Assembly: GCA_964370435.1 (NCBI GenBank)
Contig: CAYJJG010000030.1
Coordinates: forward strand, 1-10,691
Length of the DNA stretch: 10,691 bases
Direction of reading: 5' to 3'
DNA from: CALVGQ01 sp964370435
GTDB lineage: Bacteria > Bacillota_I > Bacilli_A > Erysipelotrichales > Erysipelotrichaceae
The notes under the pieces are model-generated. The model was given only the letters and a program-made list of their open reading frames with translations. It was not told the DNA's origin and did no database searches. Positions 4,680 to 10,691 of the stretch are shown piece after piece. Numbering within the stretch: the stretch's first letter is position 1; each line of letters begins with the position of its first letter. Made by a program: the position numbers and the translations under genes.

Positions 4680-6143
4680 ATGAAAAAAATTATTGCGTTA
4701 ATTCTGGTTTCTACTTTATTAGTATCTATGGCTGCTTGCAGTAGCACTGCAAACAATGAATCTACCCCTGATACTGATAAATCTAACGAAACCTCTAGCA
4801 CTGAAAGAGTAGAGGGAACTTTATCCTCTGCTGTGATGTTTGATGTAACACTCACACCAGAGTGGACTGAGGAAGTAGATTCTAGGTATGAAGGTGACGC
4901 CTTCTCTACGGTTATTTACAATGTTGTTGAAGATGAGGAGGTTATAGTCTCTGTAGAGATCACCCTTGATACTGCCGATGTTACTGGGTTTCGCGACTCT
5001 GTAAAATTACTTGGTGTAGATTTATATGAGTATGCAGTAAATGATGCCGGCGAAAGGTTTACTATTGCTGATTATGAATGTGTTATGGCAGTTAGAGAAT
5101 ATTGGGGTGAAGAGTTACTTTCTTATGTAGGTCGTGATGAAAAAAGTGGAACTACACTAGAAGTCGATGTGTATGGAGATTTCAATAACCCACTAGTTAC
5201 AGAATTATTATCTACATTAACACCAAAAACTGAAGATTTAGGCCTCGTAGACTATCCTTATTTCTGGGATGGTAAACCATTTGCTACGACAGATTTAACC
5301 GCTCAAGTGGGTAATTTCACTATTACAAGCACTCCTGTTCCACTAGAAGAACCTACTCAAGTTAATGATATCTTTAGCATAAGAGTAGCTAAAATTGATG
5401 ATTCAAAAATTTATTTAGGTTATGATAATATGTTATTACAATATAATTTAAGTGACACCTTAACTGCTGGCGAATTTATTGCACTAGAGGATACATTTTC
5501 CGAAATGGAATCTGACAATAACGGTAATTTATTTATCTCCAGCTTGGGCTCAAATTTAGTTAAATTAACACCTGACAAATCAAGCTTAACTTATAATAAT
5601 ATTTCTGAAATGATATCGATTCATCCAAGTGGTGAATGGGGTCTAACATACTTTGTTAATTCTGAAGTAGAAAGGGTAGATTTAAATGGTGATAGTGCAG
5701 CTGTATCAACATTTAAAAACAAAGATGAATTATTTGACACTGATACAGTAAGATTCACAACAAATCACATTCTGTTATTCGGTAATGAAATTGACAGTGA
5801 CACTCACAAAGTAATGGTTCTTGACAACAATAAAACACCTCTATTTATCTTGGGTGGTGATGATTTTGCAGAAGATGATGATTATTATGGCGCTATTACT
5901 GATGTAGTAGAAACTAGCAATGGATTTATTGTAGCCGATGGTAATCTTCGTGATTTTTACTTTTATGACTTACAAGGTAATTACATTGGTAATTTATCGG
6001 ATAGTGATTTGCTTGGAACTTCTTATCCCTGGATATCAGATATGCAACTTATGGATGATGGAAGTATTCTTATCGCTTATTCACAACAACGCGAAGACTA
6101 TTCAGGTTATGAAGTGCTGATAACAAAAATAACTGGATTCTAA
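4680..6143 (+). CDS. Large lipoprotein of unknown function, possible C-terminal beta-propeller
   Basis: The 487-residue product starts with MKKIIALILVSTLLVSMAAC, a lipoprotein signal peptide with lipobox MAAC and lipidated Cys20. A Ser/Thr/Asn linker (about 21-45) follows. Residues of about 45-195 form an acidic domain with alternating strands. From about 215 to the end, repeated strand patterns such as KIYLGYDNMLLQYN, NGNLFISSLGSNLVKL, NGFIVADGNLRDFYFYD and DGSILIAY resemble blades of a beta-propeller. That fold is an inference from pattern only, and no enzymatic residues are evident. The AGAGG at 4662-4666 is 13 bases from the ATG, rather far, so expression may be modest. It is a single gene closed by the terminator at 6157-6210. 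The upstream TGTG-N8-CACA element links its control to the preceding lipoprotein gene. Confidence 0.83.
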   Translation: MKKIIALILVSTLLVSMAACSSTANNESTPDTDKSNETSSTERVEGTLSSAVMFDVTLTPEWTEEVDSRYEGDAFSTVIYNVVEDEEVIVSVEITLDTADVTGFRDSVKLLGVDLYEYAVNDAGERFTIADYECVMAVREYWGEELLSYVGRDEKSGTTLEVDVYGDFNNPLVTELLSTLTPKTEDLGLVDYPYFWDGKPFATTDLTAQVGNFTITSTPVPLEEPTQVNDIFSIRVAKIDDSKIYLGYDNMLLQYNLSDTLTAGEFIALEDTFSEMESDNNGNLFISSLGSNLVKLTPDKSSLTYNNISEMISIHPSGEWGLTYFVNSEVERVDLNGDSAAVSTFKNKDELFDTDTVRFTTNHILLFGNEIDSDTHKVMVLDNNKTPLFILGGDDFAEDDDYYGAITDVVETSNGFIVADGNLRDFYFYDLQGNYIGNLSDSDLLGTSYPWISDMQLMDDGSILIAYSQQREDYSGYEVLITKITGF

Positions 6144-6156
6144 TAGTTAAAACAAA

Positions 6157-6210
6157 AAAAGTTGTAACCTTATTGATGATATTTATCTTTATAGTTACAG
6201 CTTTTCTTTT
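6157..6210 (+). terminator. Terminator of the large lipoprotein gene
   Basis: AAAAGTTGTAAC (6157-6168) pairs over 12 bp, with one G-T pair, to GTTACAGCTTTT (6194-6205), followed by TTTTCTTTT. The A-run at 6154-6160 also makes it usable from the minus strand. The gap 6211-6252 shows nothing further. Confidence 0.78.
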
Positions 6211-6252
6211 TATCTCCTTTATTAAATTCAATTAATGTATACTGCAAGCAAT

Positions 6253-6295
6253 AAAAAAGGAAGAACTGTAGCTTTTATACTACGCTCTTCCTTTT
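6253..6295 (-). terminator. Terminator of the pspA-containing minus-strand operon
   Basis: AAAAGGAAGA (6255-6264) pairs with TCTTCCTTTT (6286-6295), and an inner GTAG/CTAC stem (6268-6271 with 6280-6283) extends the hairpin. On the minus strand the stem ends in a run of six T (6253-6258). It begins 7 bases after the last stop codon. Confidence 0.85.
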
Positions 6296-6302
6296 AAACT
6301 TA

Positions 6303-6857
6303 TTATTCTTTTTTAAAGTTATTTATCTTTATACTCTCAAGAATATATAACACATCTTGATCGTCAATAGCTATGCTCTTGTCATTATTCTTTAAGAGTA
6401 TAGCTACATGAAGCGCATTAACACCATCATCAGCAAAAAGAAATATATACGGATAATCCATGCTACTAGCTTTATATCCTGACCAAGTAAAATTATCTAA
6501 TGTTATAGGATCTATATCCTCAACATTATCATATGCTTTTTTCATGATATCTAATTCAAAAGTTGAAAATAAAGTGTCTTTAAAATTAATATCAATTCTT
6601 GGGCTACTAAATAACTCCAACTCTTCTTTAGCACCTTTTCCTACATGAATCGTATTGGGGTTTCCTTTTTCATCGTATTCATTAAAGAAATCAGCACCAT
6701 GATAGCCTTGCCAGCCCTCTGGCACACGTACACTTATTATACCTGTATCATATAGCTCACTGCTTTGTAAATTAACTTCATTAGCACAACCTGTTAAGCA
6801 TGACATACCCATTATTAAACATCCAGTAAATAAACTTAATCTGTTTTTTAAATCTAT
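6303..6857 (-). CDS. Small lipoprotein at the end of the psp-type operon, apparently with a non-ATG start
   Basis: The first in-frame ATG (6812) would give MGMSCLTGC, too short to be a signal peptide although LTGC is a clear lipobox. The frame stays open upstream: from the ATA at 6857 it reads xDLKNRLSLFTGCLIMGMSC before LTGC, a proper charged and hydrophobic signal peptide with lipidated Cys24. No ATG, GTG or TTG lies in that stretch. ATA (6857-6855), overlapping the pspA stop TAG by two bases, or ATT (6863-6861) are the candidates. An ATG-to-ATA change, coupled reinitiation or a sequencing error are all possible. The mature part (about 160 residues) contains VRVPEGWQGY, a beta-strand start common in Firmicute lipoproteins, and has no recognised enzyme motif. 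It is the last gene before the terminator at 6253-6295. Confidence 0.7.
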   Translation of the reverse strand: MDLKNRLSLFTGCLIMGMSCLTGCANEVNLQSSELYDTGIISVRVPEGWQGYHGADFFNEYDEKGNPNTIHVGKGAKEELELFSSPRIDINFKDTLFSTFELDIMKKAYDNVEDIDPITLDNFTWSGYKASSMDYPYIFLFADDGVNALHVAILLKNNDKSIAIDDQDVLYILESIKINNFKKE

Positions 6858-7531
6858 TCTAATCCCATAGATTTTTTAAGTGCTTCAAGTTCACTATCAA
6901 CACTTACACTATCTGAGCTATATTTTTCTTCAAGTTCAGCAGCTTCATCAACTGGAATTTCATTTAATTCTGCTTCTGCACTAGCTGCATCAACCAAGCG
7001 ATTGATTTTATCTTCCATGCGATCAAATTCACCTAGTGTGCTTTCAGCATTAACTGCACTACTTCCAAGTTCATTTACTTTTTGTTGTGCTTCAGCAATA
7101 GATAGCTTTGCTTTTAACTCATCTTTTCTTGCATGTAATGTATTGATATCGTCTACAAGTTTATCGTGTAATTGACGCATTTTTGTAGCGTTAACTTTAG
7201 CAGCATCATATGATAATTTTAAAGTATGGTTTGCTTTCTCAAGTTCTTGTTTCTTTTCTAAGAAAACTCTTGCATCGCCTTCATTACCAGAAGTTAATGC
7301 TTTTTTAGCTAATTCTGTAAACTTCTCCATTTCAGCAACATTTTCATCATAAACTCTTCTTGTACGGCTCTCTTCAGCCATTACACCCGCTGTTTCTTTT
7401 TTAACTTCTTCTAAATCCTCTACTGCTTGTCTTAAATACTGATCGATCATTTTTTCAGGATCTTCTGCCTTGTCGATTAGTGAATTTAAATTTGCTTCTA
7501 AGATGTCGCCAATTCTTTTTAAAATACTCAT
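6854..7531 (-). CDS. pspA: PspA/IM30-family membrane stress protein
   Basis: This 225-residue protein is a clear PspA/IM30 (ESCRT-III-like) member. The N-terminus MSILKRIGDILEANLNSLID is the amphipathic membrane-binding helix followed by the DPEKMIDQYLR signature (about 23-33). The remainder to about 185 is charged, heptad-rich coiled coil, with an acidic tail ending in LEALKKSMGLE. Proteins of this family form oligomers on the inner membrane face that stabilise damaged membranes, and in Bacillus they answer envelope stress. The start has AAAGGAG 8 bases upstream. A 69-codon membrane-protein gene ends 15 bases before it, and a lipoprotein gene overlaps or abuts its stop. Unlike Escherichia coli there is no pspB, pspC or pspF in view; zinc-ribbon and TPM genes occupy the operon instead, as in the Bacillus pspA-ydjGHI arrangement. 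Confidence 0.93.
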   Translation of the reverse strand: MSILKRIGDILEANLNSLIDKAEDPEKMIDQYLRQAVEDLEEVKKETAGVMAEESRTRRVYDENVAEMEKFTELAKKALTSGNEGDARVFLEKKQELEKANHTLKLSYDAAKVNATKMRQLHDKLVDDINTLHARKDELKAKLSIAEAQQKVNELGSSAVNAESTLGEFDRMEDKINRLVDAASAEAELNEIPVDEAAELEEKYSSDSVSVDSELEALKKSMGLE

Positions 7532-7546
7532 TTTTATTTTCTCCTT

Positions 7547-7756
7547 TTATTTGTTTGCATCGTATTTTTTTGCTAATTCATCCGCTTGATCATCGAACTT
7601 TTCAAGTGGTTGTTCTAGCATCTCATCGTATTTACGATCTTTCTCTGAATTATAGTACATAGACAAACATTTTGCAATAAAGATTCCTCCTAAAATAAGT
7701 ACTATAACCCCTATTACTAATGCTGTGACTCCAAAAGATAAAATTGCATCTAACAT
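7547..7756 (-). CDS. Small single-span membrane protein encoded just before pspA
   Basis: The 69-residue product has one strongly hydrophobic segment (about 6-29, rich in V, I, L and G) and then a highly charged tail of about 35 residues (NSEKDRKYDEMLEQ... ending AKKYDANK) predicted to be helical. It starts 2 bases after the stop of the preceding lipoprotein gene, with only a weak G-rich site (CGGGG) before it, so translation is probably coupled. It ends 15 bases before pspA. The position suggests a membrane partner or anchor for PspA, as small membrane proteins are in other Psp/Lia systems (PspB, LiaI), but it is not recognisably homologous to those. Function is inferred from context only. 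Confidence 0.78.
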   Translation of the reverse strand: MLDAILSFGVTALVIGVIVLILGGIFIAKCLSMYYNSEKDRKYDEMLEQPLEKFDDQADELAKKYDANK

Positions 7757-7758
7757 AT

Positions 7759-8682
7759 TTAGTACCCCGGCCCATAGGTATCATAACCTGGTGGCAAAAT
7801 TTCCATACTTATATCCCATGGGGTTCCTTCTTCTCTAAAAGTAAAGGATGCATAGAAACTCTCATCATCATCTTCATATTCATGTGATATATAGAACGAA
7901 CCATTTATAAGATAAGCAGAAAAATCAAAACTATCCTCTTCGGTAATCAGATTATCAAATGCCCATGCATCTGCTGAAATAACTGGTTCGAAAACAGTAT
8001 CTTCAAGAGTAATATAATAAGAAACAAGTGGAGTTGTATCCATTGCCATAGTTTCATAAATTTCGAAAAAAGTACCCACTTCGTCTTCACTAATTACAGC
8101 CCATACATCGTAATCGCCTGCAGCGTATACACCATTACCTTCATAAAATCCAATGTTCATGTAGCCATACCAATATGACGGATTATTGATGCTTGTAGTT
8201 GGTGATACAAACTCTTCATCACTTAAGCTCATATCATTATCAACTGCATCATCAACCGCGGTTTCCATTGTTCCAGGTACTGCCATGATTTCATCCCATT
8301 CGCTACTGCCTTCTAATGTAAAAGTCATTGACTCCATTTCATCACTAGTTAAAGTTATACTATCGCCATCTAATTCGAAATTGATACTTTCATCATTCAT
8401 ATCAGTTAAGGTCTTTGAAGCAAAGTCAACTTCTAAATCTATTGCATCTTCACCAATTAAAGCCAATTTGGCAGTGTTGTCACCATAAAATTCAAGATAC
8501 GTTCCCTCAGCCATTTCAAAATAAACTAAATCTGCATAGTTCATTTCTTCACCAAACATTACAACATTAGAAACCAAATACAATCCTTCTAAAGCATCTT
8601 CATTACTTGTATCGCTACTACCACAAGCACTCATCGTAAACATCATCATAGCAATTAAAACTAGTGAAATAAATTTTTTCAT
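7759..8682 (-). CDS. Acidic lipoprotein in the psp-type operon, lipocalin-like N-terminal region
   Basis: Two adjacent ATGs (8685 and 8682) follow AAGGAGG. The second has the better 6-base spacing and is chosen, giving 307 residues. The signal peptide MKKFISLVLIAMMMFTMSAC ends in the lipobox MSAC, so the protein is anchored outside the membrane. Residues of about 30-130 (EGLYLVSNVV..., LEFYGDNTAKL..., INFELDGDSITLT) look like the small beta-barrel seen in many clostridial lipoproteins. After a very acidic linker, a second strand-rich region contains PSYWYGYMNIGFYEGN. No catalytic motif is visible. It lies 86 bases after the TPM-domain gene with no clear terminator between, and 2 bases before the small membrane-protein gene, so it is in the same operon. 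An additional promoter in the gap is possible, but I cannot point to one. Confidence 0.82.
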   Translation of the reverse strand: MKKFISLVLIAMMMFTMSACGSSDTSNEDALEGLYLVSNVVMFGEEMNYADLVYFEMAEGTYLEFYGDNTAKLALIGEDAIDLEVDFASKTLTDMNDESINFELDGDSITLTSDEMESMTFTLEGSSEWDEIMAVPGTMETAVDDAVDNDMSLSDEEFVSPTTSINNPSYWYGYMNIGFYEGNGVYAAGDYDVWAVISEDEVGTFFEIYETMAMDTTPLVSYYITLEDTVFEPVISADAWAFDNLITEEDSFDFSAYLINGSFYISHEYEDDDESFYASFTFREEGTPWDISMEILPPGYDTYGPGY

Positions 8683-8768
8683 CATAATCCTCCTTTTTAA
8701 TTATTTAATCTCTATATGAATCTTTTTTTCATTGTTTGACATACAAATTACAATATAATTATAACACT

Positions 8769-9533
8769 TTAATACGATCCTCCGCCACTACCTTCGTGGC
8801 TATGACTATCATTATCGTCTTTTTCTTGTTGTTTTTCTGTAGCTACTGTATTTTCATATAGGAATCTATCAAAATTTTGGGAAAGTGTAAATGATCCCTC
8901 TTTAACATAATTAGTAGCTTCTTTTTTTATTCTAGCAGTATTCATATTAGATTTCATAATTGCTGTAGCAATTAAAGCAATAATTAACCCTAATACTAAT
9001 CCTACTGCAATAGCAATCATAAAGTCTGTTGCAGATTGAGATTCTCCCTCATAAGCTACACCACTAGCAGCAGCATCTAAGAATTTAATTGTTTCATCAA
9101 GATAAGCATCATAAGCCTTATAGTAATTCTCACTTTGAAGATAAGGAACAATCACTTCATCAATCCTATCTAGTGCTGCATCACTAATCACTTTGACACC
9201 TTCACCTCTTGCAGTTGTATGATATGTTCTTTCAATAACATCTTGTCCAAAAACTAGTCCATCATTGTTTTGATTAATAGCAGGGTGATTATCAATATAT
9301 TCTTTTAAACTTTGTCCTTCTGTATCTTGTGTTGTAATAAAGGTAATATCAAAATCATATTCTTCTTTTATTTCCTCTATTTTTTCTATTAAATCATGCT
9401 CTTCTTGGATAGTAAATACATCAGCATCGTCCACAATTATCACTGTATCAGCATAAGTATTTACTGTAGTAGATAAAAACAATGCCATTAACACAGTTAA
9501 ACAAAACAAGACTCTATTCATTTTTATTTTCAT
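8769..9533 (-). CDS. TPM-domain membrane protein (YdjH-like)
   Basis: The 254-residue product has a cleavable signal peptide (TYA at 26-28 before Asp29) and an extracytoplasmic TPM domain (about 30-155). The domain opens VIIVDDADVFT and includes NNDGLVFGQDVIERTYHTTARGEG, the core NDGxxxxx...GxG pattern. One membrane segment (171-193) and a charged cytoplasmic-side tail ending in a His/Ser/Gly stretch (SHSHEGSGGGSY) follow, typical of this family. TPM proteins include phosphatases and photosystem-repair factors in plants. In Bacillus a member, YdjH, is encoded with pspA; its reaction there is not established, so no enzymatic claim is made. AGGGAGG lies 8 bases before the start, and the zinc-ribbon gene ends 13 bases upstream, which is tight operon spacing. 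Confidence 0.85.
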   Translation of the reverse strand: MKIKMNRVLFCLTVLMALFLSTTVNTYADTVIIVDDADVFTIQEEHDLIEKIEEIKEEYDFDITFITTQDTEGQSLKEYIDNHPAINQNNDGLVFGQDVIERTYHTTARGEGVKVISDAALDRIDEVIVPYLQSENYYKAYDAYLDETIKFLDAAASGVAYEGESQSATDFMIAIAVGLVLGLIIALIATAIMKSNMNTARIKKEATNYVKEGSFTLSQNFDRFLYENTVATEKQQEKDDNDSHSHEGSGGGSY

Positions 9534-9546
9534 TTAATAGCCTCCC

Positions 9547-10626
9547 TTATATAAATAGCAAGGTAATAGCTGCAATAGGTATTGCCGAAATTAAAGTAAT
9601 CAAAACACGATATTTCAATAATTTCGCTTTATCTATAGGTAATTCTCCAGCTACTTGTCCTGTTTGCCCATTAATCGCAAATTGATACATTTGACCTTGA
9701 TACTTAGTATTTAACATCCAAACTGGAAGCATTGCATAAGTAATGTCTTCACCTTTCATTTTCACAAAAGAATGTTTTTTTGTGACTGTTGTATATCCGG
9801 TCACCGTATTTTCAAAGGCTTGTTCCGTTGAAGAAATCACACGCTTACTAGCTCGTTCAGCTGAATCTTCAACATTGACATCAAATTTATCACCGAAATA
9901 ACCCGCCATATACTTAGGGCTAAATTGTTCTAACTCCTTGTAGTCAAAGGGTTCGATTCCATCCATATAATTATCCTCCATTTTACTTGAGGCATCCACT
10001 GGAATTTGATTAAATCCTATTTGACCGCTTCTATATACTTGATAGTATTCTGTCTTAGTGTAGTCGTAATCATCATCACTCCAATGCTTTACTTTAGTAG
10101 CTTCAAAGGTTACACTTCCACTTCCTATACAACTAAAAAACCAGAAAGGAACATAAAGCCCACTTATTTTTGAAACCCTATTGTTACTTGTAAAGGCATC
10201 TGGCAACAATAATTTTCCTTTATAGAAATCTTTTAACATTTGTTCTGCTGTTTTTTTATCAATTTTAAAAGGTATGATCGTATCTGGTGTAACCATTCCA
10301 CTAACATTATCCTTCATTACTACTGGATTACCACAATACATACATTCAGTTGCCACAGTGTGGGCATCTGATACGATTTCTGCACCACAAGAGGTACAAG
10401 AAAATCCGCTCTGACTCGGTGTCGTTGTTTGTTCCTTCACATAGCCTTCTAAATTCCAATCAATTTTGTTTTGTACGAGAGTTTCTTCGCTGTTTTCTGC
10501 TGATGCAACAAAATCTTCTGGATATTCATTGTCACATGAGCCACACACTAACATCTGCTTTTTAGCGCTAAATTCTAAGGGCGCGCCACAAGCAGGGCAT
10601 TGATACTTAAGAACACTTTCTGACAT
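9547..10626 (-). CDS. Double zinc-ribbon membrane protein (YdjG-like)
   Basis: The 359-residue protein begins with two four-cysteine zinc ribbons: CPAC...CGSC (Cys10, 13, 28, 31) and CTSC...CMYC (Cys77, 80, 95, 98). A large strand-rich region follows (about 115-335, with IPFKIDKKTAEQ and GLYVPFWFF). The protein ends in one hydrophobic segment (about 341-359) likely to lie in the membrane. This layout matches Bacillus YdjG and its relatives, often mislabelled as primosomal protein N'. There is no helicase domain here, so that name should not be used. AAGGAGG lies 6 bases before the start. The upstream gene ends 25 bases before it and the TPM gene starts 13 bases after it, so it is in the middle of an operon. 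A membrane-stress or scaffold role with PspA is inferred from conserved neighbourhood. Confidence 0.86.
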   Translation of the reverse strand: MSESVLKYQCPACGAPLEFSAKKQMLVCGSCDNEYPEDFVASAENSEETLVQNKIDWNLEGYVKEQTTTPSQSGFSCTSCGAEIVSDAHTVATECMYCGNPVVMKDNVSGMVTPDTIIPFKIDKKTAEQMLKDFYKGKLLLPDAFTSNNRVSKISGLYVPFWFFSCIGSGSVTFEATKVKHWSDDDYDYTKTEYYQVYRSGQIGFNQIPVDASSKMEDNYMDGIEPFDYKELEQFSPKYMAGYFGDKFDVNVEDSAERASKRVISSTEQAFENTVTGYTTVTKKHSFVKMKGEDITYAMLPVWMLNTKYQGQMYQFAINGQTGQVAGELPIDKAKLLKYRVLITLISAIPIAAITLLFI

Positions 10627-10651
10627 AAAACACCTCCTTTTCTACTAATCC

Positions 10652-10691
10652 TTATTTCATGTCATTTTCATCAAATGGATCACCACATTCT
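10652..10691 (-). CDS. C-terminal end of an upstream operon gene (zinc-ribbon-like tail)
   Basis: Entering from the right edge on the minus strand, a frame reads ECGDPFDENDMK and stops at a TAA (10654-10652), 25 bases before the YdjG-like start. The ECG followed by a short tail is what the end of a zinc ribbon (CPxCG) looks like. In Bacillus-type operons the remaining partner is YdjI, an SPFH/virion-core-like protein that often ends in such ribbons, so this could be it. With 12 codons visible this is a weak inference, but the reading frame and operon spacing support a real gene. Confidence 0.5.
   Translation of the reverse strand, partial: ECGDPFDENDMK

Noticed and set aside
4655..4855. Minus-strand frame of 66 codons opposite the start of the large lipoprotein gene
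   Set aside because: It overlaps the clear lipoprotein signal peptide of the plus-strand gene and has no supporting start signal.
8186..8488. Plus-strand frame of 100 codons opposite the acidic lipoprotein gene
   Set aside because: Serine- and valine-rich shadow of the acidic minus-strand gene, with no ribosome site and no recognisable motif.
8736..8765. Plus-strand promoter with TTGACA at 8736-8741
   Set aside because: The -10 partner at 17 bases is only TTATAA, and it would transcribe antisense into the TPM and YdjG genes with no plus-strand gene downstream. AT-rich chance match.
9547..10626. Primosomal protein N' (PriA) as the product of the zinc-ribbon gene
   Set aside because: It has zinc ribbons and a terminal membrane segment but no helicase motifs and half the expected length; it fits YdjG-like proteins.

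Overview
The window comes from an AT-rich, Gram-positive (Firmicutes-type) chromosome. Four genes encode lipoproteins with lipobox cysteines. A FemABX-type peptidoglycan bridge enzyme and a VanZ-family protein sit side by side. Ribosome binding sites are strong GGAGG types, promoters follow the TTGACA-17-TATAAT pattern, both tRNA genes encode their CCA ends, and TGA is not read as tryptophan. I cannot name the genus.

Left part (1-3010). The window opens inside a minus-strand gene for a secreted protein. Its signal peptide and at least seven copies of a Thr/Ser-rich hexapeptide, encoded by an 18-bp tandem repeat, are visible, and the gene runs off the left edge. Next come a decayed transposase fragment, tRNA-Arg(CCG) on the minus strand, and a divergent femX/murM-like gene. 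That gene converges on a vanZ-like gene through one shared hairpin that holds both stop codons. tRNA-Lys(CTT) follows, divergent from vanZ.

Middle (3011-6210). Two plus-strand lipoprotein genes of unknown function each have their own terminator. A similar 16-bp TGTG-N8-CACA element lies upstream of both, which suggests a shared regulator. A folded 3' region lies between them.

Right part (6250-10691). One long minus-strand operon enters from the right edge. In transcription order it holds: the last 12 codons of a protein whose tail resembles a zinc ribbon; a YdjG-like double zinc-ribbon membrane protein; a TPM-domain (YdjH-like) membrane protein; an acidic lipoprotein; a 69-residue single-span membrane protein; PspA/IM30; and a final small lipoprotein whose start codon appears to be non-standard. 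It ends at a strong terminator. The gene set recalls the Bacillus subtilis pspA-ydjGHI envelope-stress operon but is rearranged, with pspA near the end and three extra envelope genes. This expanded Psp-type operon is the most likely under-described system here. Together the window is dominated by cell-envelope functions: wall cross-bridge synthesis, membrane stress and surface lipoproteins.
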